Source: Eopsaltria australis (lineage: Eukaryota > Chordata > Aves > Passeriformes > Petroicidae). Taken from it: a stretch of DNA of 64,000 bases. Shown piece by piece: positions 1-11,463 of this stretch. Each line of letters starts with the position of its first letter. Positions within the stretch are counted from its first letter, which is position 1. Where the stretch lies: assembly GCA_034509425.1 (NCBI GenBank), contig JAVTVJ010000833.1:20901-84900 (forward strand), in the 5' to 3' direction. Under the pieces are notes generated by a model. The model ran no database searches, was not told the origin of the DNA, and saw only the letters and a program-made list of their open reading frames with translations. A program made the translations under genes and the position numbers.

Positions 1-720
1 TACTTCTGGTGTTTTGATATGGGGCTTCTGCAGAGGCCGGAACCATAGAGACATGGGCAGCTGTGTGCGGAGGGGCCGGAAGTGAGATACATTCTCCCAG
101 CAGGACCATGAGGGACGCGGCAGTAGGGACAGTAGGAGGGATGGAGACAGAGGGTCCTGGTATGGGTGGGGAGGGAGCTGAGGGTCCCAGGATGGGAGGG
201 AAAGAAGTTGGAGCCCCCTGCCTGAGAGCGGGAGGGGCTGGGGCCTCTGGCATGTGAGGAAAAGGTTCTAATCCTCCCGGCCCAAGGGGGGGAGGTGATG
301 GCAGGATTTCTAGGGGATCCCAGGTTTTTCTCTTTTTTCTTTGGCTGGCTCTGCCTCTGGGGTCTTTGTTTCTTTAAAAACTTTTACCTCCAGAGGTTTT
401 GTGTCTTTTATCCAGCAGGAGGCATATTCTTTTTCCTCTGGATCTAATGATTTCTTGGAATTTACAAAATTGTTGAAGACCTGGCAAATCCAAGTCTCTC
501 CAGATCCATACCTGGGCCAATACACATGATCGGATCTTATTTCTTTTTTAGTCAATTCGATCATGCAATATTGAATCATTTTTACTTTATCTTTCTCTTT
601 TGTGTTAGGATTTGCATCCCAGTTAGCTAACATAATTCCCAGGGGGCTTTCTTGGGGTATTTCTGGGGGTTTCTTCTGTGTTCCATTTTTTAAACCACAC
701 TTACTGCTTTTTTGCCCCAT
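1..720 (-). pseudogene. gag: Class I ERV gag, matrix and Pro-rich region (broken, cut by window edge)
   Basis: Reading on the minus strand, the first good ATG is at 720-718 and opens with M-G-Q, the N-myristoylation start typical of gammaretroviral matrix. The next ~135 residues fit a matrix domain: a PLG motif early, then alternating basic and aromatic segments (DHVYWPRYGSGETW). The frame stops just after 310. Below that, another frame is rich in Pro, Ala and Ser, like the p12 spacer region of gammaretroviral Gag, so a frameshift near 305 is likely. The same frame is open upstream to 786 without an ATG; it could be a leader (glyco-Gag-like) extension, but this is not shown. Capsid and pol would lie beyond the left edge. 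The family is inferred from motifs and from the tRNA-Pro-like primer site upstream. Confidence 0.75.
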
Positions 721-1689
721 TTTCCCAGGATTTTTTTTTCCCCTTCTCTTTTCTGTTTGTCCCTGATTCTCCCCCTTGCTCCCCACTCTTATGATAACTT
801 GGAAAAACCACCTATCCTTTACACCACAGAAAAATCTTCTCCTTCTCTCTTTTTCTTTTCTTTTCTAATATAATCCCCCCTTCCTCTTAGACAATAAATA
901 CTTTAACCAACAAGCTATATTACGTATTTTTTCATTCATTCATACTCACTCATTTTTATTAATCTGTCTCACTCATTCTCATTCACAACAGAACAGCACA
1001 AGAACAAGGTAGCTTTCAAATTACTGGTTAAATATCCACCCACAGGTGTAGCTTTTCAGATTGGCCAACCCCAGATGCTCTTGAGTAGTATCCTCAGAAT
1101 ATTCTCCTCAACCTTTTAACTCTACACATCCCGTCTCGTAGGATTCCTTATCCCCTGTCAATCCCACACATCCTGTCTTGAGGAATTTTCTTATTCTTCT
1201 TGGATCTTACCCTCAGCCTGGCAATGTTTGGGGACCTTCCCTTCTGTCCCCTGTTTCCTAGTGGATTATGCTAGGAAACTCCGGGCTCCCTTTTTCACTA
1301 GGGGTCCTCCCTGGAACCCAGTCCCAGTTACCCCGGGGGCTTTTTCACTCATTTCCTCGCTGACCGTATTCCTCGAGGAATGCCAGAACTGCAGCTCTCA
1401 GAAATTCCTCACTCGCTTCGCAAGTCTGGGGTAACCAGCTCGCGTCTCACACACTCACCATTCAGCCCCCCCGGTCATACTTACCAGTCTGCTGGCTCGG
1501 GCCACGTGCACAAAAGGTCTGTGGGGCTTGTTACCGCGGTTTTTCCTTCAGGGAACTTTTACCCTTTTCTTTTGCTTTATTTGTCCCTTCTTGTCCATGG
1601 GTGTTGACCTGCAGCCACCGATCCTCAGAAGAAGCGGAGCGGGCCTTCCCCAGCTCAGGATCTCCCAGGGTCTTGGAGGTGAGGTGTTG
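721..1689 (-). other. 5' leader of the class I ERV
   Basis: About 970 bases lie between the primer-binding site and the gag ATG. No long ORF on the minus strand. In this position gammaretroviruses carry the splice donor and packaging signal; neither was identified here. Confidence 0.5.
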
Positions 1690-1707
1690 CTCTTGGATGA
1701 GCCCCCA
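1690..1707 (-). promoter_or_regulatory. Primer-binding site, tRNA-Pro-like
   Basis: On the minus strand this reads TGGGGGCTCATCCAAGAG, two bases after the LTR end ...TTTTTAACA. It matches the usual proline primer site of gammaretroviruses with a few mismatches. Confidence 0.75.
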
Positions 1708-1709
1708 GT

Positions 1710-2257
1710 TGTTAAAAATGAGGTGCAGTCTCCTGTTAAAATTTAAAGGTTTAATAAAAAGACAATAAAGGACAAGGTATAGGGTAAAAGGTTACAACGT
1801 CTGACATGGTGAGAGACTCTCTTTATATACTTTTCTTATTGCATCAGCCTGTTGCATATTCACAGACAAATATACATATTCAAACTTTTCTCCAAACTTT
1901 TTACCTTTTCCAAGTACTCGTTAGCATGGCTCCTCCTTGGGTCCACCTTTTTAGAGCATGCATAGTTCCTTTGGAGACTCCAATATCTTCTTTTGTCCAT
2001 CGGTGTCCAGCAGATGGTTATTGTCAATAGAGATGTCCTGGGGCAGGAGCCTGTTACACCCATGCTTATCCAACTAAGCAGGTGGTTTAATTATTTTAAG
2101 CTAGGTACATTTTAACGCAGCTACATTAGCCACTACATCTAGGCTAGAACAAAAAAGCATTAAAGCATTTAAAAGTGATTATATTTCTATAACAAAAGCC
2201 ACTTCCACAAGGACCAACATCATACACATAGCATTCATTATTTGCGAAAAGCCAACA
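1710..2257 (-). repeat. 5' LTR of the class I ERV
   Basis: The LTR 3' end (minus strand) is ...CATTTTTAACA at 1710. A TATA box (TATATAAAG on the minus strand) is at 1821-1829, and an ATTAAA-type poly(A) signal lies near 1750, so U3-R-U5 order is readable. The U3 start is uncertain: two AACA ends, at 2219 and 2257, could be the border. The partner 3' LTR is outside the window. Confidence 0.55.
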
Positions 2258-3071
2258 CTATAATATGCATTTATAACAGGAAGTGTGGAGAAATAGTTAA
2301 GGCAAGTAACAGCGGGAGGCTCTATGATAAGGAAAGACTGAGAAGTTCTCTACCTGATCTTCAAAATCTTCAGTCTAATACACAGCTGACTGCATGTCTT
2401 TTGCATTCCCAGCTTTCAGGAAAGGGAAAGCAGGGAGGTGCTGTTCCTACACCCTTACCCCTGAGCCATTAGCCAGGGTGGAGGATTTGGGTTTGTCCGC
2501 TTGCTATTCAGGACATTAAGGGGGTTTCTGTCGGAAGCCGGGTGCAACCGACAGCACGGGCTGGGAGATCTGTGGGGGAGGTGCGGGACCGAGCCAAGGC
2601 TGTGGGACAGTTGGGGCTCAGTGCCAGGCGGTGCCTGATGTCACCAACCCCCGCGGGCAGGGGCTGCAGTGGCTCCCCGGGCCCATGAAGGTGCAGGACG
2701 CCCCGGCCCCAGCCCGCCCCTGGGGCACTGTTGGCTGTGCCCGCCCGCTGAGCTGCGCCGGCACCTGGGGCTATGCAGAGCTTGTAGTGCTGGGAGCCCC
2801 AGGACCAAAGGGAAGGGGGCGGCCACCAGGAATGAAACATTAGAAATTAATTGTTCAAGGTGTCGAGATCTGCTGTTATACCAGAAACTCGACTGAAAAG
2901 TGTATTTTCTAATAAACACTGGAACTTCTCTATCTATGCCAAAGGAAGAACAATTGCTCGAATGTTCTTTTCATAACCAAGATGTGTGTGTGCGTGTGTT
3001 AAGTTTTACTGGCAAATAACAGTAACACGGGGATGCCTGTGAGAGATTGCTGAATGTGTGAGATGGGTTTG
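2258..3071. other. Non-coding stretch with a GC-rich block
   Basis: No supported gene. 2520-2840 is strongly GC-rich with many CpG; ORFs there are short and overlap on both strands, as expected from base composition. A TAATAAACA at about 2911 could be a poly(A) signal of an unrecognised LTR. The rest is AT-rich with a TG-rich run near 2985. Confidence 0.35.
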
Positions 3072-3989
3072 TGTCCTGGTTTGAAGGACAGGTGTCTGTT
3101 AAGGAAGGCAGGAACTTCCCTTGGAATGGGAAACTGTAACCCTTCTCCCTCTGAATTATTATAAATTTGAAATCAAGAGGTTCTCAGGCAAAGATATGGG
3201 AATAGGAATAACAGTTCTTTACTAATATCTAAAACAAAGCTAACAAATAACAACAGCTATGGTGTTAACCAACAAACAGAACCAGAAACCCAGTGGCAGC
3301 CTGCTCGGCTTCAGGCACCTTTCTCTTTTGGTGCAGTTCCAGTCACAGTCTGCAGGGGGCGCTCTGGGTGTGATGATTCCCTGGCGGCTGCAGGGGGAGC
3401 TCTGGGTGGGCTCAGGTAGCACACGGCAATGGCGGCCGCCCGAGGCAGGGAAGGATGGAGAAGAGCCTTTGTTCTACAGACCCTCAGGGGGCAGCTGGTG
3501 TCAGTGCCACAGCAGGATCTCTGGACACAGGGAGCTGGGACGGTAAGACGTCCCAACGTGCAGGGGGAGCCCCGCTACAATGTAGCGAAAAACTCGGAGC
3601 GGCAAGGAGGAGCGGGGGAGAGACAGGCTGGTGGCAGGCAGCTCCCGATGGGGCAGAAAGGAAAAGACTCACAGCAGACAGACCGGCAGCTCTGTGCTGG
3701 CTTCTCAGGAGTCGTGGGTTCAGCAGACAGTAGCTCCAACTGTCCAGCTCCGAGGGTCCCGAGCAAGAGAGCGTGACCTCCCCCCGCCCTTGCTTTTCAG
3801 TCCCTAAAATCTCGCGTTGTCAAGCCCTGCTTCCATGAGGGGCAATTCTGCCGCACCCTAACAAGGGGAAAGGCCCTAGCCTTGTGCTTTGTTCTCTTAA
3901 GTACTCAGCAATTAGCTCAGTCATTTGTGTCTTAGCAACCCATGGGAGAAAAAATTCCTGAGGAAAAAAACTAAATCCAACCTCCAACA
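3072..3989 (-). repeat. Solo LTR, ERVL-A family
   Basis: It runs from TGTCCTGG to CCTCCAACA on the plus strand, i.e. an LTR on the minus strand. It matches along its length the LTRs at 48230, 54550, 57407 and 63837. Flanks do not match (GTTTG left, CATGA right), so no target-site duplication. The right flank is gammaretroviral protease/RT sequence, the left flank is not, so one side has probably been lost by deletion or recombination. Confidence 0.85.
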
Positions 3990-4586
3990 CATGAAAAGCA
4001 TGAGTTTCTGATAATTCCTGTATGTGACTGTGGTTTGCTAGGAAGAAATTTAACAACTGGAGTTGAAAAGCGGAGTTGGTGTTGTGGGGGGCAATGGAGA
4101 AACTAACACTGTTGTGAATACTGGATTGAACTCAGAGGTGTGGGCAGTCCCAGGGAATATGGAAAATTGGTTATGGAGCCTCTCCATATTACGCTAAGGC
4201 AACCTGGATAACTGGTGCCTAAAAAGCAGTACCCTCTTTCAAAGAAAGGAAAGAAGGGATTACAGCCTGATGCTGAGTTAAAGGCGGGTCTTTTAAAACC
4301 GTGTGTGTGTTCCCCTATAACACTCCGATCCTGCCAGTTACCTGGCAATAGTAAATGAAACTATTAAACCCAGACACTCCACAATCCTAGATCCTTGTAT
4401 CATTCCCTCCTCACACTGGTGCTATGGGATGCTTTCTGGAAGTGCCCTCTTGCAGAGCATGGTAGATGGTGTTTTGCCTTGGAGTGGAGGCAAGAGGGAG
4501 AAAAGGCTGATTTACTCCACCCCTAGGAATGAAGTCTTTACAGTAGGTGAAAGGCTTGCTCCTATTGAGAGAATGGGGAGAGGTGG
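3990..4586 (+). pseudogene. pol: Gammaretrovirus-like pol, protease end and start of reverse transcriptase
   Basis: Translation gives patches of gammaretroviral pol: HEFLIIP..GLLGRNL resembles the C-terminal end of the protease, then QYPLSKKGKKGLQPDAELKAG resembles the start of the RT fingers, with several stops and frameshifts between and after. The segment ends exactly at the solo LTR inserted at 4587, and homologous coding resumes after 5490. It cannot give a working protein. Confidence 0.65.
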
Positions 4587-5484
4587 TGTTACGATCTAGT
4601 TATTAAAGTTCTTTAGAGATACCTCTGCCCGAATTAAGGTACAAGCGAGACCATATGCCAATCAATAGTATGAGTTTTATTTGATAGTAATTATGAGAGA
4701 GAGAGAGAGAAGAGAGAGAAAAGAGGGAGTAGGGAGAAATAAGAGAGAGAGAGAGAAGAAAAGAGAGAAAAGAGAGAGTAGGGAGAAAGATGGGGGGGAC
4801 AGAGAGGGACAGGGACAAAAAGGTATCACCGCTCTGTGGGTCCCATTGGTGTTCTGGTGTCCTCTTCTCGGTGGTGGAAGTCCCCCCAAAAAACACAGAG
4901 TGCTATGGGTTAATATACACTCAGGCCAGGTGGAAATGTCCAGGCTTGTCCCCCTGGGGGAGGGGTCAGCCTCTAGCAGCAGACTCTGCTTGCATCACGT
5001 GCACTCCTGTGGTGCCAGGCGTCTGGGGAGCACTTTGGGGGGTCTGTGATAGATTGTGACTCCCCCTCAGCTGCCTCTCATGTGAGAGTCCCGTGGATGT
5101 GGCTTGTGGGGTTGGGGGCTTCACAGCTGGGCCAGTTTGTGTACTGGAAGATGAGTGTGTATTGCCTCTGATCAGAGGTTACGCCATCCTCCTCTCCCCT
5201 TCAGCTGGGGGAGGCTAAGGCTGTGTAAACGTGGCTTCTGTGAGCTGTGCTCTGCCCCCCCACCCCAAACTCAGCCAGAAATGATTCTCAGTACAGCTGG
5301 CGGCTTCAGCTTTTTTGGATGCATTCCTTTCCCTCAGGCTGAGATTGAACAATAAGCTTTTCCCTTTATCTAATCTCAGCAGTTTAGCTCAGTCCAAAGT
5401 CCCAGTCAGGTATCTTCAGGGAAGCTTCTCCGACCAAAACTTTACATCAATGTTTGAGGCATGAACTATTTTCAGTCTCTGACA
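4587..5484 (-). repeat. Solo LTR (GA-rich family) inside gamma pol, minus orientation
   Basis: Ends are TGTTACGATC and CAGTCTCTGACA on the plus strand. Flanks carry a perfect 5-bp target-site duplication, GGTGG (4582-4586 and 5485-5489). A poly(A) signal (AATAAA on the minus strand) sits beside a (GA)n tract at about 4692-4787. It is the inverted counterpart of the LTR at 6707-7560, from which it differs mainly in indels. A 5-bp duplication suggests a class III (ERVL-like) parent. Confidence 0.85.
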
Positions 5485-5489
5485 GGTGG

Positions 5490-6706
5490 TGGGTGAAGCC
5501 CCTGTGATGTTCAGTTTTCTGAACAGTGGAAGAGTTGTGTTCGGGCACTGCAGCAAGACAGGGAGCAGCTCTGGGCTGTGATATACTGTGTATGATGGGG
5601 AGGGTGAACACAAGGAGCAAAGAGGATCTGGGAAATGCAAATTGTATGAAGAAAGATTAAGATTTTCTTTTAAGGATTTTTTTATTCACTAAGAGAACAA
5701 TCGGTTTTAATCTGTAGAAAAATTGTCAAAAATAACATAGATGGTTCAAAGAGTTGTAAAAAATAGTGGTTCCTTCTGTAAATTTAAAAATTTTTACACA
5801 TCTTTCTCTGAGGGAATTATAAAAATTGTGGTGAATGAATTTGGACATTTAATTCCTTTGTTTGCATGAGATTTTGTTCAGAGTTGAAAAGCTCTGTTTG
5901 GAGGGGACCCATTCCCCTCTACTTTTGTGTGTTTTGTTGTGAAAAGCCAGAGTTAACAGGTTTCAATCCTGAAGCCAACTCTGCTGCTGCTGCCTTACAG
6001 GAATGGTGCTGTCCCTGTACAGGCCTGGGAACTTAAGAATACAAGGAATTTTGCGGGTGCCAGTGCCCTGGACGGGGAAGGAGCTACAGCTGTTTTTTTT
6101 AAATTGGTGGGGTCCTGCAGAACGTGGACTGGGGATTTTTCCGTTTTGACCAGACCTTGAACTGACTTTTTGGCCCACAATGGTCCTAGTGTTGTGGTGT
6201 GGACACCAGAGGGAGAGCAAAGCTTTGGAGAATTGAAGAACAAATTATTTAATACTCAATTCCTGGCTCTTCCAGATTCAGAAAAGAGATTTAGGTTGTG
6301 TGAGGATGTGGAACAGAGCCACGCTGGAGGAGTTTTAATGCAGGAACACGGGGGAACACGGCGACCTGTTACTTGTTTTTCTGGGCTGTTGGACCCTGTA
6401 GCCAGGGGCTGGCCTCATTGTCTGCAGAATTGTGCAGCCACAGCCCTGATAGTGACTGAGGCCAGAGAATTGACAATAGGAAGGTGTTTGATTGTTAAGG
6501 TTTCATGTCAGTTTGGGGCTTTGTTGGCTGAGGGAGCCTCTGGGTGGATGGCTGGCGCACGGTTATTGCAGTGTGGGTCTTGTTTGGTGGAACAAGAGGA
6601 TTTGGGGCTGAGGAGTAGAGAGGAGTCTGGCCCAGCCTCCTGTCAGAACAGCCCTGGAGAAAGGGGCTGGGAAGAAACCCATGGCTGCATTTGAGTGGTA
6701 AATCTC
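5490..6706 (+). pseudogene. pol: Gammaretrovirus-like pol, RT and connection region
   Basis: 5490-5640 has traces of the RT palm around a degenerate catalytic site. 5640-5940 is AT-rich with no pol similarity and may be an inserted piece. From about 6020 the match is good: thumb/connection motifs (RTWTGDF), then WTPEGEQSFGELK and LDPVARGWPHCL in an open frame from 6170 to 6694. Key active-site residues are gone. Coding is interrupted at 6706 by a solo LTR and resumes at 7561. Confidence 0.7.
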
Positions 6707-7560
6707 TGTCAGAGACTGAAAATAGTTCATGCCTCAAACATTGATATAAAGTTTTGATCAGAGAAACCTCCCTGAGGATACCTGACTGGGACTTTGGACT
6801 GAGAGCCAAACTGCTGAGATTAGATAAAGGGAAAAGCCTATTGTTCAGTCATCTCAGTCTGAGGGAAAGGAATGTGTCCACAGAGGCTGAAGCCACCAGC
6901 TGTACTGAGAATAATTTCTGGCTGAGTTTGGGGTGGGGGCAGAGCACAGCTCACAGAAGCCAAGTTTGCACAGCCCTAGCCCCCAGCTGAAGGGGGGAGG
7001 AGGATGGCGTAACCTCTGGTCAGAGGCAATACACACTTATCCTCCATTACACAAACCAGCCCAGCTGTGGAACCCCACAAGCCACATCCACAGGGCTCTC
7101 ACATGAGAGGCAGCTGAGGGGGAGTCACAATCCATCACAGACCCCCCAAAGTGCTCCCCAGACGCCTTGCACCACAGGAGTGCACGTGATGCAAGCAGAG
7201 TCTGCTGCTAGAGGCTGCCCCCTCCCCCAGGGGGACATGCCTGGACATTGCCACCTGGCCTGAGTGTATATTAACCCATGGCACTCTGTGTTTTTGGGAG
7301 ACTTCCACCACCGAGACCAGCTGAAGAGGACATCAGGACACCAGTGGGACCCACGGAGTGGTGATACTTCTTTGTCCCTGTCCCTCTCTGTCCCCCCATC
7401 TTTCTCCCTACTCCCCCTTTTCTCTCTTTTCTTCTCTCTCTCTCTCTCTCTCATATTTACTATCAAATAAAACCCATACTATTGATTGGCATATAGTCTC
7501 GCTTGTACCTTAATTTGCGCAGAGGTATCTCTAAAGAACTTTAATAATTGGATCATAACA
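6707..7560 (+). repeat. Solo LTR (GA-rich family) inside gamma pol, plus orientation
   Basis: Runs from TGTCAGAGACTG to GATCATAACA with a perfect 5-bp target-site duplication ATCTC (6702-6706 and 7561-7565). It has a (CT)n tract at about 7420-7453 followed by AATAAA near 7466. Same family as 4587-5484 but opposite orientation. Each has its own duplication, so these are two separate insertions rather than one inverted copy. Confidence 0.88.
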
Positions 7561-7565
7561 ATCTC

Positions 7566-9012
7566 CAAGAGCAGACCAGAGAGCATCTGTGAAACACTCC
7601 CTGGCCTGGGGGAGAAGGTGTGTTTATTGATGAGTCTTCAGCAGTGATAGAGGGGCGGTTGCCACCCACATGGTCAGCTCAGACAGCCGTGCTGTGGGTG
7701 CGCTTGTGAGAGCCTGTAAGTTATATCTGGACAAACTAGTGAATGTTTTTTTACTGATTCTAAATATGCATATGGGTAGTACATGCATTTGGAAACTATG
7801 GGGAGAAGGAAGTTTATTAATCTGCGGGGGTAAAACATTAGCTCATGAGAACTCAGTTACTCACTTATTGGAAATGGTGGATTTACCAAGAGAAATAAAA
7901 ACTGTTAAAAGACATCAGGCAAGGTACTCCAAAGAGACAATAAGTAATTAACTAATCAGTGAAAATGTTCAGAAAGCAGAACTTTTGTTGGAGGTCTCTG
8001 AGTACTGCCCTTTGCTCCCTGTTGCCAGAGGGAGAGGGGAGGGAGTGGTACTGGTGCTGTCTTTTCCACCAAGGGAGTTAGAGATAATAAAAGGTAATAG
8101 AGCAAAAGAAAAAGAGGGAAAATTGTTTAACAAAGCATAGTAAAGAGTGGATGCCAGGAACTTTGAGCATGCAAATGTTAAAACAACTCAATGAAGGAAG
8201 TTATTATGCCTCTCCAGGATTGACAAAGACTACCTTCAAGATGTACTGCCTTGAGTCTTTTTGTTTCAGCAAAACGGACTATTGAGGAGTGCCTGGCTAA
8301 AGTCAATTACCACACTACAAAAGAAATTGCAAGGCAGGGAAATAACCTTGAGCTATACTCCTTTCCATGGGTGTCAGGTGTACTTTACTGAGATGCCCCA
8401 GGAAAAGAGGGAGAAGATATCCTCTGCTAGTGGTATGCTGGCTGGCTGAGTGGCCAGAAGGGTTCCTAGTGACTTCAGTAACTTTGATCCGTTAACAAAT
8501 GAAGTTGTGAAAACCGTGAATTTGGACAAAAGAACTAATTTTACAGGGGGATCCTTCAAAAGATTATAACTCTTTTGAAAATTCAGTAAGACTTCCATAC
8601 GCCTTAACACCCTGAAAATTCGGGTCAAGTAGAAAGGAAATCCTTACCCTAGAGGGGGTTGGAAATAAGTAATGTATATTTAAACCAGTCTATCGCTAGG
8701 ATACTGTGTCTTGTGAAATCTCTTTGACAGGAAGCCCAGTTAACACAGACGCTGCCTTTGGACTTTACTGTTCTCAACATCCAACCAGGAGACTGGATCC
8801 TAGTTAAGGAGTGGAGAGAGACACCACTGGTGGCGAAGTGGCATGGACCTTTCCAAGTGTTACTGACCACAGAAACAGCCATCAAGACAGCTGAACACGG
8901 GTGGACCCATCACACTCGGGTCAAGGTCTCTGAAGCCCCAGAGATTTGGACATCTCGGCTGGAGGAGAAGGACAAGAGACCACGACTGACACTCTGCAAG
9001 AGTGGAACATAG
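7566..9012 (+). pseudogene. pol: Gammaretrovirus-like pol, RNase H and integrase
   Basis: Continues the interrupted pol. 7600-7960 resembles RNase H (LVRACKLYLDKLVNVF, then GKTLAHEN) with frameshifts and stops. 8160-8640 has integrase core remnants (YTPFHGCQVYF, NEVVKTVNLDKRTNFTGGSF). 8758-9012 is an open frame matching the integrase C-terminal domain: PGDWILVKEWRETPL, then KWHGPFQVLLTT. This C-terminal block is the best kept and defines the element as class I. The catalytic acidic triad cannot be traced through the broken frames. Confidence 0.75.
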
Positions 9013-9229
9013 CAACAGCAGCCAGTGAGTGGACATTAGGGGAAGCCCTGTGTGGTATCCACAGACTGCTGAAATAATCTGTATGGACATCCCTCCTCCC
9101 AGATCTCCAGCCATTGCGGGGGGCTAAACTTCGCTGTCATTGTAAGCTGCTTCTTGTGCTTTCACTCCCCACAGGTGGTGCAGAAGACACCGTGAACATT
9201 AGATTAGAAAATCAGATTACACCATCAGA

Positions 9230-10838
9230 ATGTTTTTCTTAATAATCTTACCTTTATATTGTCAATTAAGTTTGGGCCAAAGGTGGGAGAATAAATTTTT
9301 AGTTTTAGGAGAAAAAGTAGCAAAAACCTTTAACCTTAGTAATTGTTGGGTCTGCGGGGGGCCAGGAGAATCTGAAAACTGGCCATGGGTGGCCAGCCCA
9401 GTTGAACCTAAATGGTGGATCAACACCCTGAGTAATATCCATAAAGGAACAGGATTTTGCGATGAAGAAGGAAGTCCATGGCAACTTCATTCTTCTGAAA
9501 GAGGCATTTTGTTGCCTGAATAGAACAGGAGACATATATGTAGGAAAAAGTGTCTGTGACTGGACTTTATCCTTGGGTTTAGACTGTTGGTCCCCTAACT
9601 GCCCTCCTTACGATTGTTCCAAATATCAAGGCAGATGGAATCAGACACATGTTAAGCTCACTAATGGCAGTTGGGTAAGGTGTTCCTACCATAATTATCG
9701 AAGGGATTTTGAAGGCTGTAAAGCTGTGGGAAAAGACAAGTTTTTGGACCACTTATTTTTAAGCTGCCACCGAGATAATTCCACAAGTAGGACATGTGTT
9801 GTCCGTGACTATCAGTGGAAGTGGCAACATCAGAATGGAACTCGAATCCTTTTTCATACTTTCTGGTCCAGATCTAACAAAACAGATCTGGGATGTAACT
9901 GCAGGTGGAAACCTCATGTAGGAGCTTGGAAATGCAAATACTGTGGTTCTCATAATGGAGTAACTATTGTTGGAGGACCATTAGGCCCAGGAAACAAACT
10001 ATATTTTGACCCACCAATTGATGATGAAAATTGGGAAGGCCCCTTTGGTAATGGGGCCTGGGCTTTAAAAGGGCATTATTGGATTTGTGGTCAAAAGGCC
10101 TATTACAAGTTACCTCCAAACTGGTCAGGGATATGTTATGTGGGGTATATTAGACCGTTGTTCTTTTTGTTACCACAAGTTCAGAGAAACCACTTAGGAA
10201 TCCAGGTATATGATGATCTAATTAGACAAAAGCGGTCAATTAATACAGCCCTGGCTGGAGGAAGTACCCAAAAGTGGGGAAAAGATGAATGGCCCCCTGA
10301 AAGAATTATACAACACTACGGATCAGCCACTTGGAATCCTAATGAATTAATATCAGGTGCCAGGGAACCCATTTATAATTTAAATTGGATTATTAGGTTA
10401 CAAGCTGGTTTTGAAATAATAAGTAACCAGACAGCTACAGCCCTTGACCTATTGGCTGACCAATCCACTCAAATGAGAAATGCAATATTTCAACACCGGA
10501 TGGTATTAGATTATCTATTAGCAGAAGAAGGAGGAGTGTGTGGCAAATTAAATGACTCCAACTACTGTTTGCAAATAGATGACAGTGGGAAAGTGGTGAA
10601 ACAAATAACAAAAGGAATAAGGAAGTTAGCTCATGTACCAGTCCAAACGTGGAAAGGAGGAGAATGGGATATGTTTTCATGGTTACCTGGTGGACTATGG
10701 GTTAAACAAATGCTTTTTTTCCTCTTATGTGCTATAGCCACTCTCATCTTTTTACCATGCATGATCCCTTGCTTAGTAGAACTTATTCAACATGTGATCA
10801 AAGGGATGCAGGTAGTAGCCATGCCTGTAGATCCATAG
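9230..10838 (+). pseudogene. env: Gammaretrovirus-type envelope glycoprotein gene, one frameshift
   Basis: Surface plus transmembrane envelope protein. The ATG at 9230 starts a signal-peptide-like segment (FFLIILPLYCQLSLG) and a CWVC motif (the CXXC type of gamma SU). That frame stops at 9523. A one-base shift near 9505-9515 moves the reading into a 458-codon frame (9462-10838). In that frame a furin-type site RQKR lies at residues 255-258, a heptad region follows, then an immunosuppressive-domain-like stretch ending in EEGGVC (about 344-360). The usual CX6CC reads C..YC, so one Cys is replaced. A membrane anchor is at about 417-435. Many N-x-S/T sites. Followed by the element's 3' LTR. Confidence 0.85.
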
Positions 10839-10969
10839 GTGGCTACAAAAGGACAAAAAATGATGTCATTACAAATAATGGCAAAACCAAAAAGGACCCA
10901 GGAACAGAAAATTAAGTCAAGGATAAATAAAGTTTGTAAAGACAATTATTAAAATAAAAGGGGAGGGAT

Positions 10970-11463
10970 TGAAAGAAATGAAGAAACTTGTCTTCACAAA
11001 CAGTGTCTGAGAGATAAGGCTGGCACCCAGAGATAAAAGAAACAATGGGGAGAATTCCATTGAAATTTACATTTACAAACAAGCCACAGGTCTACTGATA
11101 AATAAAGCTGACAATTGGAATATGAAAGGAACCATGAAGGATCATTCAAGGGAAAGACAAGGAGGGGAGGGAAAGACAAGGAGGGGAGGGGATTATACAT
11201 TGGAAAAGGAGGGGCGGGGGGGGGGGGTCTGTCCTAGGCGATTCCGGGAAGTCTGTACCTCTCTAATACCTCAGCCAATGGGGAACGAGAGCAGGGCCTG
11301 GGGTGTGGGAATTAGGATAAAGGGAGGCTGTGTCCCCCAAAATTTTGAGAGACCCCAGAGGAAATGCCCCATGGCCTCTCCCTTTATTCAAATAAAGTTA
11401 CAGGACTCCTCTGTCTCCTTTTTGGACATAAACCTCTGGTGATCGTGGATTATTTTCCTCACA
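10970..11463 (+). repeat. 3' LTR of the gammaretrovirus-like provirus
   Basis: A polypurine tract (AAAAGGGGAGGGA, about 10956-10968) directly precedes TGAAAGAAATG. The LTR has two copies of a GGGAAAGACAAGGAGG repeat (about 11150-11185), a TATA-like GATAAAGG near 11315, AATAAA at 11391-11396 and ends ...TTTTCCTCACA. The next base begins class II gag sequence, so this provirus appears to have integrated inside a class II gag. No 5' LTR of this element is seen. Confidence 0.75.

Noticed and set aside
2508..2919. Overlapping frames of 70-110 codons on both strands
   Set aside because: Caused by GC-rich composition; no domain, no good start and no agreement between strands.
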